Below, piece by piece: positions 57,101 through 62,513 of a stretch of DNA of 64,000 bases. Every line of letters starts with the position of its first letter. Within the stretch, counting starts at the first letter, position 1. Location: NCBI RefSeq assembly GCF_030272615.1, contig NC_081413.1:159276849-159340848 (forward strand). Direction: 5' to 3'. This stretch comes from Cryptomeria japonica (Eukaryota > Streptophyta > Pinopsida > Cupressales > Cupressaceae). The position numbers and the translations under genes are program-made. Below the pieces are notes generated by a model. The model had not been told where the DNA came from. It saw only the letters and a program-made list of their open reading frames with translations, and made no database searches.

Positions 57101-60067
57101 GAGCATATTCCTTGATAGATCACGGACTTCTCTGAGTAATCTAAGAATAATAGCTCTTAGTACCATATGCATTCTGCAGATACTATCTATCAACGATTAT
57201 ATCTGATATTTATTGTCATCTTTAAAACTTAGCAAATGAACATGTTTCGTTCAAGGTTCACAATGGTTTCTTCTTTAGGTTCTGGTGTTTTTCAAGTTTT
57301 CAAACTTTATTATTTATGTTATACCATAGATAATTCTTCTTCCTAAAATTTATCCTCAAGAATTGCTTTTCTATTCATTTTTGAGATTGGTGGTGTTATT
57401 TGCACTTAAATTTTTTGTATCCTGAGATGATGAAGGGTGGTACAATTTCTTGGATCTCTTAACAAAACACAAACTGTATTCATAAAGATTTCAAAATATC
57501 CAAGATGATAGATTCTTCATCCAAGATTTGAGCTACTGATCTTTCCACTGAAGTATTTCTGGATTTTGTAGAAATCAGACTGGAGGTGTGACAATGTCTA
57601 AATAAGGAAGTAATCACAAGTGTAGTCAACAGACTGTGTATGGGTCATGGTGTGGGGGATATTTTTACATACACTTTGATCTCAAGTTAGTTTGGTTCTT
57701 TGAAGACACTAGTGCAAGATGGAGGAGGCAATAATAATCAGTGATGAAAGTGTGTGGTAGGGTTCATAGGAAGTCTGGCATGCATGACTTGTGGCAAGGA
57801 GAAACCTCAGAGTGAGCCATCATTTAGATATTCACAAACGATGTAGCCACTCATCTTTCAGATGATTCACAACTTTTGGATTTCTCTCATTGAGGAGTGG
57901 GTGAAGGGGAGAGATGGGAGACATGGAAGGATAATGGGAAGAGTTGTGGGTTGGTTAGAATTTTTTGTGAATTATGAATTTCACAGTTGCAATATTTGAG
58001 CGATTCATTGCATTAATATGTCATAATGAGTATGGTTTGGGTGATCATTGCATGAGTCAAGAGAAATCTGTTGCATGTGGTTCATTGAAGGCACTCTTTG
58101 TCAATAATCCATTGACATATGTAGACATGAAGGAAGAAAAAGAAGAATCACATAATCTCACAAGAATACTAGAAGACAGAATAAGACTACTTATTAGATG
58201 GTTTATTGAAACCATAGAATAAGCCAATTGTAGCTTTGTATTAGATAATCATTACCTACTAAGGGCATGCTATTTTTTGTGAGTTTGTGTGGAGGGTTCA
58301 AGGTGGCTAGGGCTTGGGGAGTAGGTTGTAATTATAATATCAAGATGATTAATATTGGATGAATAAGTAATCATTTGGAACTTTTAAGATTATGGGATGA
58401 AGCCTTTTTATATCCTTCTAGAGGAAGATACATCTTTAAACATTTATTTGTTGAGAATGTTGCCTAAGGAAGAATAATTTCTCAAGACAAAAAGACCCTT
58501 GATGGTCATTTAAATACCCTTAGTTACATAGTTGGGTCAATCTATAATCCTTGGGGATGAAAACCCTCAAGGCAATTCATGGTCATGGTCATTTCGATTC
58601 AACTCCAAGAAATTGAAATTTTTGGTAGCAAACTGGAAGGAAATAGTAGAAAAAAATCCCTCTGATATTTGTCAAGAAAGAAAAAAACCTAAAAGAAATG
58701 GTTATGGCTTACCTTTCAGTGATCTTCAATGCTGAAATTGACTGTAAAGCTTTTTTGACCTTCCTGTCTTTTCCTCATTTTATCTTTCTCATCTCAGCTG
58801 TAAAATTCATAAATTGGTAGCAAGATATGTTTAAGGGGAGTACATTATTTGTTTAAGGAAGCATATGGGATATGTGAAGGCTTTTGAATCCTCCAAACCC
58901 TTTTCATTTTTTAAAAAACTAATAATTTTGAACATTTTTGCTGTTGGGGACTTCTGACCATCCTTGAGATGGTTGAAGGACATCTCAGATGTCTCTGGAC
59001 TTCTTGGGGACAGCCTAATGTCTTGGGGACATCTCTCTCCCATGGTTGATGTACCAATAATTTGTCCCTGGTTTCCCCAGAGGTTGTCATGCTCTTTTGT
59101 TCCACTGTCCTGGGGATTCCAGTAGGGACAAGAATGTGAGTTGGGCAGATGCTTTCCTGTGTAATCCTGCAACGACTTAATCACTGTTGCACGGTGATGA
59201 TCATGTGATACACTACTATGCTTCTCAATGCACACTAGATAGCTAGGATATAATCTGAAAATAATATTATTATCTAGGTGCATAAAACTTTGGCAGAAAT
59301 AAAACTACATGTTTTTTAATTCTTTTTAAAAAAAATTCATAGGACTTACCATGCAAAAATGATTTTCATTTCTACATAGATGTGCTTTACTGACATGTAC
59401 TAATGTTACAGGCTTCTATAATGTCAAGGCATCTAGCTAAGAGTGAAAACTCAAGGTAATGACACTTTATTTTCTGTTTCATATAAATGCTTTCTGATCA
59501 TTTAATTTAGGTGTGTTGTGGCTTTAACATGATTTTTAACCATACTTTTAGGAGAGTCATGGGCCATTTGGATGCTGACAGGGAGTCAATTCTTTCCACA
59601 CAAGTGGAGGTGCATATTAAATTTTCTCTAGTCTTAGTTATTGAACAGTTTGTATGCTGTCATTTTCATGCCTAAACAAAATTATTTCACTTTCCCACTT
59701 TTGACACCGGCTTTGTTTGAATAAGAATATGCTGAACTGTAATTGCAGGACAGGGCTACACTTCAGGGAAGAACTAAGCAGATGGAGGCTGAGCGCTCGA
59801 CTCCAAGAAGGATGTCTATGGAGCCTGATAAAGATTGTGCTGAGGTGATTTATAAAACAAAGAATCACATGTACATTTGGGTTAAAGTGATTTTATTTTA
59901 GCTTGATTCATGTTTAAGTCATTGTGTCCTGGGAAATAGCTTTCTACATGCTTCGTGTTTCATGCATCTTTGTTTGGTTTAATATACAGGATGAGCCAGA
60001 ATCATGGTTGACTCCAGCAACAGCATGGACTTCAGATGTGGGAGGTTCTGCAAAATTTTCAAGAAAG
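14..60067 (+). CDS. MSD1: SSX2IP/ADIP/Msd1-family microtubule-anchoring coiled-coil protein, partial, 11 exons
   Basis: Exons: 14-103, 301-363, 15117-15191, 15377-15442, 15553-15630, 53825-53935, 54101-54178, 54364-54483, 59412-59455, 59552-59609, 59749-59844, 59990-60067 (the 59412 and 59552 exons share one split codon; eleven phase-0 units). Joined, they read about 319 residues with no stop. Family signature blocks appear in order: [12 protein letters not shown], then [67 protein letters not shown], and a heptad-rich [18 protein letters not shown]. These parallel animal SSX2IP (MENAEL.KVLQQM.KEM region). Known role of the family: Msd1/SSX2IP works with Wdr8 to anchor microtubule minus ends at nucleation sites; plant homologues act at cortical nucleation sites. 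The N-terminal half lies upstream of the window. The C-terminus after FSRK is unresolved. Two introns are very large (14.75 and 38.2 kb) and filled with transposons. Confidence 0.9.
301..363 (+). CDS. MSD1: MSD1-like exon b
   Basis: 21 codons, [17 protein letters not shown] then IKLQ, between a ttatag acceptor and a gtgaat donor, phase 0 at both ends. Its end joins directly onto the ERLNQV block 14.75 kb downstream, as in family members. Confidence 0.9.
364..2576. other. Intron sequence, unassigned
   Basis: Start of the 14.75 kb intron. No coding exon or complete element seen. 1000-1690 holds short degenerate repeats around gtggcaaa/tttgcagtt. 2190-2310 holds gtgtctcc/gggacatc strings that recur at 54750-54975 and 58950-59120. 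Confidence 0.5.
2577..3085. mobile_element. Fold-back (MITE-like) element with hairpin termini
   Basis: About 100-bp terminal inverted repeats: left about 2577-2677, right about 2984-3085, both running through tcatagactcatatata and aataataaatatgaagct. Each terminus is itself a palindrome: tatgagtctatga on one arm and tcatagactcata on the other, with a gtattg-type loop. The roughly 300-bp middle is AT-rich with repeated taatatttatt and no coding capacity. Target duplication not resolved. Confidence 0.65.
3197..4005 (+). pseudogene. hAT transposase relic (BED finger, DUF659 start, C-terminal dimerisation piece)
   Basis: Broken + strand frames resemble plant hAT transposases. 3197-3300 reads [17 protein letters not shown] and TTKVKCKLL (BED-type zinc finger; the second Cys partner is degraded). 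3330-3420 reads [20 protein letters not shown]. 3620-3780 reads [20 protein letters not shown] then KPPRYEKL, the start of DUF659. 3900-4005 reads [20 protein letters not shown] then RLLSQVA, part of the C-terminal hAT dimerisation region. The catalytic middle is missing and stops and frameshifts are present, so it is dead. The adjacent fold-back element may be unrelated. Confidence 0.8.
4006..5133. other. AT-rich intron stretch, no gene recognised
   Basis: 4080-4370 is extremely AT-rich (runs of atatatac, ttaattaaaaat), probably the decayed tail of the hAT relic. 4380-5130 has no protein motif I can name; 5000-5130 may be the badly decayed upstream part of the LINE that follows. Confidence 0.4.
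6341..8252 (+). repeat. Hairpin-motif array, 12 units, copy 1
   Basis: An approximately 37-nt imperfect palindrome: ttcgctc at the left, gagcgaa at the right, and gacccttcc/aagggtc nested inside. Starts: 6341, 6508, 6685, 6852, 7028, 7195, 7373, 7540, 7716, 7882, 8049, 8216. Spacings: 167, 177, 167, 176, 167, 178, 167, 176, 166, 167, 167. Inter-motif sequence is loosely repeated too (ttgaagttgaaa, caaggtgaga). Confidence 0.9.
8688..8799 (+). promoter_or_regulatory. Family A LTR promoter, copy 1
   Basis: attggtcag near 8683-8692, aaccctaattagggttttc near 8710, and ctatataagccc at 8791 followed by ctcctcatttgtaaaggc. The same block recurs in the other family A copies at 23609, 37601 and about 40020 (minus strand), at a similar distance from each 3' end. 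Confidence 0.75.
11932..12006 (-). ncRNA. tRNA-like sequence in TRIM LTR (left copy)
   Basis: On the minus strand: acceptor gggccag pairs with ctggtcc (one G-U); D stem gctc/gagc; A box tagctcagtgg; T arm ctagg-ttcgagt-cctag; B box ggttcgagtcc. The anticodon arm is irregular (tcca/tgga around a 9-nt loop), so this is unlikely to be a working tRNA. It resembles an internal Pol III promoter captured in an LTR. Confidence 0.75.
12110..12121 (-). other. TRIM primer-binding site
   Basis: Reverse complement reads tggtatcagagc, complementary to the 3' end of initiator tRNA-Met, directly touching the LTR at 12122. Sets the element's orientation as minus. Confidence 0.9.
12132..12206 (-). ncRNA. tRNA-like sequence in TRIM LTR (right copy)
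   Basis: Same fold as the left copy with a few substitutions: B box ggttcaagtcc, and the acceptor 3' arm ctagtcc instead of ctggtcc. The A box tagctcagtgg is unchanged. In the element's own orientation this is the 5' LTR. Confidence 0.72.
12481..13886. other. Intron sequence with a short tandem repeat
   Basis: 12480-12760 is AT-rich with repeated aaaatttctctaaaattt. 12815-12894 holds two tandem copies of a 40-bp unit (cttctgttaacttgcaacct...gtcaatcca). The rest shows no gene or element. Confidence 0.5.
13895..14706. mobile_element. Non-autonomous hAT element, 812 bp
   Basis: 8-bp duplication gtgccaac (13887-13894, 14707-14714). Terminal inverted repeats start caaagttttaaaactcgg on the left and catagtttgaagactcg on the reversed right. 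Both ends are packed with subterminal gactcg/cgagtc motifs, typical of hAT transposase-binding regions. No transposase; the middle is AT-rich. Shares terminal sequence with the element at 51681. Confidence 0.85.
14715..15116 (+). other. 3' part of the 14.75 kb intron
   Basis: No element recognised. Ends in a pyrimidine-rich tract and ttgtcag acceptor before the exon at 15117. Confidence 0.6.
15117..15191 (+). CDS. MSD1: MSD1-like exon c
   Basis: 25 codons, [17 protein letters not shown] then IEIMNLLQ, between ttgtcag and gtattg. Matches the conserved KERLHQ..M.KK block of SSX2IP. Marks the right edge of the 14.75 kb intron. Confidence 0.92.
15377..15442 (+). CDS. MSD1: MSD1-like exon d
   Basis: 22 codons, [16 protein letters not shown] then DFYKMI, between aatcag and gtgagt. 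The RG(T/S)W..GK motif and the MYK/FYK motif are family hallmarks. Confidence 0.93.
15553..15630 (+). CDS. MSD1: MSD1-like exon e
   Basis: 26 codons, [18 protein letters not shown] then RALLRSMQ, between ggcag and gtgatg. This is the most conserved coiled-coil block of the family (MENAEL.KVL.QM in animals). The next exon is 38.2 kb away. Confidence 0.95.
15631..16199 (+). other. 5' part of the 38.2 kb intron
   Basis: Starts with the gtgatg donor. AT-rich, no coding motif or repeat recognised up to the truncated end of the Gypsy relic. Confidence 0.5.
16200..18896 (-). pseudogene. Ty3/Gypsy pol relic (protease, RT, RNase H, integrase)
   Basis: Minus-strand order from right to left. Protease near 18780-18830 reads [18 protein letters not shown], where the catalytic D-S/T-G is D-S-N. 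RT across about 18530-17600 contains [10 protein letters not shown] (the YxDD region) at 17810-17837 and [14 protein letters not shown]. RNase H remnants at 17270-17480 ([14 protein letters not shown]). Integrase zinc-binding region at 16662-16880 ([17 protein letters not shown]), then a core remnant to about 16200 ([21 protein letters not shown]). Many stops. Truncated at the C-terminal end with no 3' LTR seen. Continues at 24315 as gag. Confidence 0.88.
19181..20967. mobile_element. Nested solo LTR, family B-like
   Basis: Starts tgtaatgtcccc at 19181 and ends ctattaca at 20967, with a perfect 5-bp duplication atgca (19176-19180, 20968-20972). 1787 bp, no coding capacity. The ends match the tgtaatgtcccc family (31889, 47910, 25659). 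Orientation uncertain because the two ends are near-complementary. Confidence 0.85.
21144..21802 (+). repeat. Alternative palindromic motif series in family A copy 4
   Basis: Recurring ttccttgac-n-tcaaggaa palindrome followed by tccacga, near 21152, 21188, 21352, 21548, 21741 (degenerate) and 21776. It occupies the same part of the LTR as the ttcgctc hairpins of other copies and has similar, less regular spacing. Confidence 0.7.
24315..25401 (-). pseudogene. Ty3/Gypsy gag relic
   Basis: Minus strand, right to left. 25401-25129 is the N-terminal gag ([16 protein letters not shown]). 24900-24342 has the capsid-like [19 protein letters not shown] and [16 protein letters not shown], then a zinc knuckle [14 protein letters not shown]. 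The frame then runs into the insertion at 24314 and continues at 18896 as protease. Frameshifts between the two gag pieces. Part of the same element as 16200-18896. Confidence 0.85.
25645..25656 (-). other. Gypsy primer-binding site
   Basis: Reverse complement reads tggtatcaaagc (tRNA-iMet type), 2 nt from the LTR edge near 25659 (tttaatgtcccc; the expected TG has become TT). Confirms minus orientation. Confidence 0.8.
25659..26900 (-). repeat. Gypsy 5' LTR (right edge uncertain) with 299-bp tandem duplication
   Basis: Starts ttaatgtccccctttgggg next to the PBS. 25753-26051 and 26052-26350 are near-identical direct copies of a 299-bp unit (tacataattgcag...ctgctgcatctt) differing at only a few bases. 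The partner LTR is missing, so the outer edge cannot be fixed; 26900 is a guess. Confidence 0.55.
27500..28874 (-). pseudogene. hAT transposase relic, main part, with duplicated DUF659 segment
   Basis: Minus-strand frames match plant hAT/DUF659 transposases: [18 protein letters not shown] near 28390, an [21 protein letters not shown] piece near 28200, then [20 protein letters not shown] and [20 protein letters not shown] at 28060-27890. A segment is duplicated in tandem with period 443 bp (unit 1 about 28180-28622, unit 2 from 28623, continuing after the insertion at 46284). Multiple stops. Interrupted at 28874 by a giant LTR; its upstream part is at 46284-46480. Confidence 0.75.
29200..31046 (-). 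repeat. Family B 3' LTR
   Basis: In element orientation tgtgatgtccccacacaag to ggggcattaca-type end; + strand edges tgtaatgccccc at 29200 and ggggacatcaca at 31046. Rich in atcgat/gattgatta motifs; no protein. Confidence 0.88.
31047..31888 (-). other. Family B internal region
   Basis: PPT aagaggggcagac (reversed, 31047-31060) and PBS tggtatcagagc (reversed, 31875-31886) at its ends. Contains a roughly 160-bp-spaced duplication (cttgactcctctattgtaag near 31400 and 31560) and short tandem cacgaagcatacatatg repeats at 31680-31790. No gag/pol motif; short open frames are repeat artefacts. Confidence 0.8.
31889..33752 (-). repeat. Family B 5' LTR (main part; last bases at 38479-38483)
   Basis: Starts tgtaatgtccccttt next to the PBS. 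Aligned end to end with 29200-31046. Interrupted five bases from its outer end by the giant LTR at 33753. Confidence 0.88.
33753..38473 (+). mobile_element. Giant solo LTR, family A (copy 2)
   Basis: TG at 33753 (tgttgtaaccatttcacac), CA at 38473 (tacacatcaaca). Flanks cgaca (33748-33752) and ggaca (38474-38478): one change from identical, and the intact LTR copy at 31036-31040 reads gggaca. 4721 bp. TATA ctatataagcccc at 37601. Same layout as copy 1 with 14 hairpin motifs. Confidence 0.87.
34134..36180 (+). repeat. Hairpin-motif array, copy 2, 14 units
   Basis: Motif starts: 34134, 34170, 34331, 34497, 34664, 34840, 35006, 35131, 35298, 35465, 35641, 35808, 35976, 36143. Mostly 166-168 or 176 apart, with a compound pair at 36 bp and one 125-bp step. 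Many units read cccttccagagggtcc. Confidence 0.88.
39185..43969 (-). mobile_element. Giant solo LTR, family A (copy 3)
   Basis: Minus strand: + strand edges tgttgatgtgtttttc at 39185 and cgtcacaaca at 43969, with a perfect duplication atatt (39180-39184, 43970-43974). 4785 bp. Reversed TATA near 40015-40022. Inserted in family A2 (28875-46279). No coding domains. Confidence 0.9.
40744..43387 (-). repeat. Hairpin-motif array, copy 3, about 17 units
   Basis: Reading + strand: ttcgctctggaccc ... gggtcaggagcgaa. Starts include 41085, 41261, 41459, 41636, 41811, 42008, 42184, 42363, 42539, 42715, 42912, 43100, 43265, 43308, 43350. Steps are mostly 175-179 or 197-198, with a terminal cluster at 42-43 bp. 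Translates by chance into repeated FGRVRSE-type peptides. Confidence 0.88.
46284..46500 (-). pseudogene. hAT transposase relic, upstream part beyond the nested insertion
   Basis: Minus strand reads [18 protein letters not shown] then [16 protein letters not shown], the start of DUF659, and joins to 28874 (cttttggtct | tttgctatc) when the 28875-46279 insertion is removed. The same sequence occurs uninterrupted in the duplicate at 28434-28600, which confirms the junction. Confidence 0.75.
46501..47099. other. Intergenic TE-derived stretch with gactcg motifs
   Basis: 46550-46780 is dense in gagactcga/actcgact strings, resembling the subterminal repeats of the non-autonomous hAT elements at 13895 and 51681. 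It may be the decayed end of the hAT relic at 27500/46284. The rest is AT-rich with no gene. Confidence 0.4.
47100..51540 (+). pseudogene. Ty1/Copia polyprotein relic (gag, protease, integrase, RT start)
   Basis: Gag fragment near 47500-47580 ([19 protein letters not shown]) and a CCHC knuckle at 47845-47887 ([14 protein letters not shown]). After the inserted LTR (47910-49627), protease near 49782 reads VLDLG where VLDSG is expected, followed by a [14 protein letters not shown]-like piece at 49860. Integrase: LELAHCDL and [10 protein letters not shown] near 50330-50410, and [14 protein letters not shown] near 50595. Post-integrase: [15 protein letters not shown] near 51120. RT start near 51360 ([18 protein letters not shown]). 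Ends in the RT; the RT palm and RNase H are absent. Many stops. Confidence 0.85.
47910..49627. mobile_element. Solo LTR inside the Copia gag-pol frame
   Basis: Starts tgtcatgtcccctcc at 47910, ends aggggacattaca at 49627; perfect 5-bp duplication tcact (47905-47909, 49628-49632). 1718 bp. A second start-like tgtcatgtccccacc at 48051, after an AT-rich duplicated stretch, suggests an internal partial duplication. Ends resemble family B. Confidence 0.85.
51546..51680 (+). repeat. 61-bp tandem repeat with TC microsatellite
   Basis: Copies 51546-51606 and 51607-51667, plus a 13-bp partial third (gatctatttgtac). Each contains a tctctctctctc run and ggggggcttc. The hAT at 51681 inserted in the partial third copy. 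Confidence 0.9.
51681..52557. mobile_element. Non-autonomous hAT element, 877 bp
   Basis: 8-bp duplication atttgtac (51673-51680, 52558-52565). Left end cagagttacaggactctg, reversed right end catagttacaagactctg. Subterminal clusters of gagtc/gccgagt. No transposase recognised. Same family as 13895-14706. Confidence 0.87.
52566..53824 (+). other. 3' part of the 38.2 kb intron, possible Copia LTR remnant
   Basis: 52566-53035 has LTR-like promoter features (cattggttgg, ctatatatgta near 52799) and ends cagtttctaaca, possibly the Copia 3' LTR; the start is not definable. 53036-53824 is ordinary intron ending in the ctctag acceptor. Confidence 0.35.
53825..53935 (+). CDS. MSD1: MSD1-like exon f
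   Basis: 37 codons starting [17 protein letters not shown] and ending ATPLGGRT, between ctctag and gtatgg. The first residues complete the conserved [11 protein letters not shown] block begun in the exon at 15553, which shows the 38.2 kb gap is one intron. The rest is a Pro-rich linker. Confidence 0.94.
54101..54178 (+). CDS. MSD1: MSD1-like exon g
   Basis: 26 codons, [18 protein letters not shown] then RTKMASIK, between atccag and gtatag. Corresponds to the WDL....REQL..SIR block of animal SSX2IP. Confidence 0.93.
54364..54483 (+). CDS. MSD1: MSD1-like exon h
   Basis: 40 codons from [14 protein letters not shown] to ARSIIQEQ, between aataaag and gtatca. Strong heptad pattern, predicted coiled coil; parallels the E..LE.EI..C..MI..Q segment of SSX2IP. 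Confidence 0.93.
54484..59411 (+). other. 4.9 kb intron, mostly unassigned
   Basis: 54740-54975 and 58950-59120 are rich in ggggaca/tgtcccc strings of a decayed repeat. 55692-55887 is a tandem duplication. 56050-58830 holds low-complexity and short open frames without any motif I can name. No exon found in phase. Confidence 0.5.
55692..55887 (+). repeat. 98-bp tandem duplication
   Basis: 55692-55789 and 55790-55887 are apparently identical copies (ggagactatggggtatt ... gacagaccg), implying a recent event. Confidence 0.92.
59412..59455 (+). CDS. MSD1: MSD1-like exon i
   Basis: 44 nt, [14 protein letters not shown] plus two bases of an Arg codon, between gttacag and gtaatg. The phase-2 end is completed by the next exon; this is the only non-zero-phase junction seen. 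Confidence 0.85.
59552..59609 (+). CDS. MSD1: MSD1-like exon j
   Basis: 58 nt. Completes the split Arg codon, then reads [19 protein letters not shown], between ttttag and gtgcat. Together with the previous exon it makes 34 codons. Confidence 0.85.
59749..59844 (+). CDS. MSD1: MSD1-like exon k
   Basis: 32 codons, [18 protein letters not shown] then [14 protein letters not shown], between attgcag and gtgatt. Low-complexity, probably disordered, Ser/Arg-rich region with STPRR and RRMS, which could be phosphorylation sites. Confidence 0.82.
59990..60067 (+). CDS. MSD1: MSD1-like exon l, last secure exon
   Basis: 26 codons, [18 protein letters not shown] then GSAKFSRK, between atacag and gtatgg, phase 0. 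A terminal exon with a stop should follow; candidates are noted separately and none is secure. Confidence 0.82.
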
Positions 60068-60923
60068 GTATGGGCATGTTATTACCTGCTCTGTATTTCT
60101 AGTAGTCCAATGATAAACCCATTTAGTGTCGTATCTTACCATTTGCTTCAGAGATTTTATTGCTGTAATATTCAAGTTTTAAGAGCTATTCAAAATTCAC
60201 TTCTTTGAGAATCTTATACATCTCAGTTGTTTTGAATCTTCAGCTATAAATATAAGATATGCTTGATATTCATTTTTCTGGTGATTAACACTATCTTTTC
60301 TTGTGAATCTCAATGTTAGTGCTTGGATGTTTCTTATAGAGTACCATATCTATATATTAAGAAAAGTTTATAAGAATTTCATTTTGTTTGTTGCGTTTCT
60401 CATGAGTTTGACAAAATTTAATGGACATAATATGATATTTGTGAAGTTTAAGAGACAGATTTAGGAAATTATTATGTAGAAAACCAATGTTTGGATGGAC
60501 ATATTGGAGTACTCTTTTTGGAAACTATTATATAGAAAAGATTAGTAGAATTGCTGATTGGAGCTCTTTGTTTACAAATTACAATGAGTTCAGTTGGGAA
60601 TCATTTGTTAACCTTGAGAATGTTGGTCTTATAAATTGTAAAAATACTAAACAGATTAGTAGTAAGAAATACATTTAATATTCTGCAATATGCATTGAAT
60701 GTTTTCTTGAAAGGGCTTAGGAATTCACTAAGCTTGTGGATGATGGATCTCCGTGAAACAGTCAACTCTAAACCTTCTTCTTTGTTCAAATCATTATTGT
60801 GATATGCTATAACAAGATTGATTAATGAGACTCTTATACAGTATTTTCTGGCACAAGAGATGCGCTCTAAATTTTTCTTAATTCTGAAGAGAACTTTGAC
60901 AATATAGTTTGCAGGTTGTGATA

Positions 60924-61242
60924 ATGTTTGTTGATCTAGCATACTTGTTCATGCAATATCGTACAGGATATACTGTGTGCTTTTAACCTAATTTGGTTAC
61001 TCACTTCACGCTTATAAGTCTGTCACTTGAATTCTGTCTCTCTGCATTTGTTTAATTATTTTTTACCAGCAATTGTTTTCTTTATGTTTGTTGATCCAGC
61101 ATACTTGTTCATGCAAAATTGTACAGGATATATTGTGTGCTTTTAACCTTATTTGGTTACTCACTTCACGGTTATAAGTCTGTCACTTGAATGTTGTCTC
61201 TCCGCATTCGTTTAATTATTTTTTACCAGCGATTGTTTTCTT
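60924..61242 (+). repeat. 160-bp tandem duplication
   Basis: 60924-61083 and 61084-61242 (atgtttgttgat...attgttttct), differing at scattered positions. Each copy ends with a pyrimidine-rich tttttaccag that looks like a splice acceptor. Confidence 0.9.
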
Positions 61243-61312
61243 CCTTAAATTTGAAATTGCTTAACGGGCATAAAACTTTTATTGCCTTTGAATATAAACT
61301 AATGAATGACAG

Positions 61313-61558
61313 GGAGACAAAAAAATTTCTTGGCAGACAGAGTATGCTAGAAAATGGTACAAAAAATTAGACATAACAAAAACCCATGCCATAGAGGAGG
61401 ATAAAATCTTCTTCAAACTTAAATTCTACATGGGGAAAAGAAAGTATCAGACAACATTTGAGAGACCAGTAGCCATGTATCCTGCAGATAAAATATCCAA
61501 CATGCAAGGATCTTTGGGACCAGTCAATTTGGTGTCTCAATCCCTCAAGCCCTTCTGA
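61313..61558 (+). CDS. Possible terminal coding exon or chance open frame
   Basis: After an acceptor-like gacag at 61308-61312, a frame that continues phase 0 from the exon at 59990 stays open for 81 codons to a TGA at 61556. It reads GDKKISWQTEYARKWYKK at first and ends VSQSLKPF. In DNA this AT-rich, 81 open codons are longer than expected by chance. However, the pyrimidine tract is weak, no family motif is visible, and a 160-bp duplication lies just upstream. A rival terminal exon is a 10-codon frame from 62348 (ttctag acceptor, MLKRKRCLYK, stop). Confidence 0.2.
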   Translation, partial: GDKKISWQTEYARKWYKKLDITKTHAIEEDKIFFKLKFYMGKRKYQTTFERPVAMYPADKISNMQGSLGPVNLVSQSLKPF

Positions 61559-62513
61559 TCAACATTCCACATGCAAATATCGCTTGAGTGAGATTCCCAG
61601 GATGATATTAATTCACTTGCAGATAATTTTTTCCCTTTTAGTGAGGCAATTACTGAGAGTCACTTTTGCTGGATCTAAAATTGGTTGAAGGGCTGACATT
61701 GGAATGGACAAACATGGCCAATCAGATTACAACCATTGGGGGAGCTTTGGTGGACTGGGGAAGTAACATAACATTCCTTTAGGAGGTTGTGCTCTGAATG
61801 TTGAATGTAAACAGTATATAAAGTTCTATGTTCCTTCTCTGAAGTTCCCCCATAGAGCCCTGTTTGTGATCTGGAGGTTGCTCCATCAAACTCTTAAACA
61901 ATTAGGATGTCCTTTGTCCACCTCATTGATATCCTCAAGTGCTTGCAGAATGAAGGGAGAGACAAAAGTCGATGAGGAGTGAGAATCCTGGACAATTCCT
62001 CATTGGAAACATGAGTACACTTTCATAAGTGCGTAGTTTTTAAGGCACTTCTGTTGCTCTGAAATAGACAATGAACTCTGGAAATGAAGCTTTATGCATG
62101 TTATTCTGTTTGATTTTATGTCTAATTTTTCTGTAAGGTTAGGTTAAAACAATTTTTTACTTTGTTAGCTGAGTTTTTCTGTATTTAGAGGTAGTCTTTG
62201 ATAGTGTTTCTTAGTCTCTGATTTGGTCCTCTGGTTACAAACCCCATATTGCTCTTTTAGTAAAATGTTTCCATCAGAATATCATACGTTTTCTAATTAT
62301 ATACAAAAAAACCTTTTCAATGCTATTATTTCACTTTTATATTCTAGATGTTAAAAAGAAAACGGTGTCTGTACAAGTGATAGAATTACATTATAAAATG
62401 CCACTATATATTAGCTGGCAACCTGATAATACAAGCAAAAACTATGAAAGTAAATTCAAACAGGTATGTTGCCTAATGATTTAAACTTTATATTATTCAG
62501 TGCCCTTCTTTAT

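Larger units (their letters stand above)
60068..62513 (+). other. Intron or 3' flank of the MSD1-like gene
   Basis: Contains the 160-bp duplication and two weak terminal-exon candidates (61313 and 62348). No complete mobile element recognised. Confidence 0.4.

Noticed and set aside
58831-59283. 150-codon minus-strand open frame
   Set aside because: Overlaps the ggggaca-rich repeat, has no domain signature and no supporting splice or promoter context.
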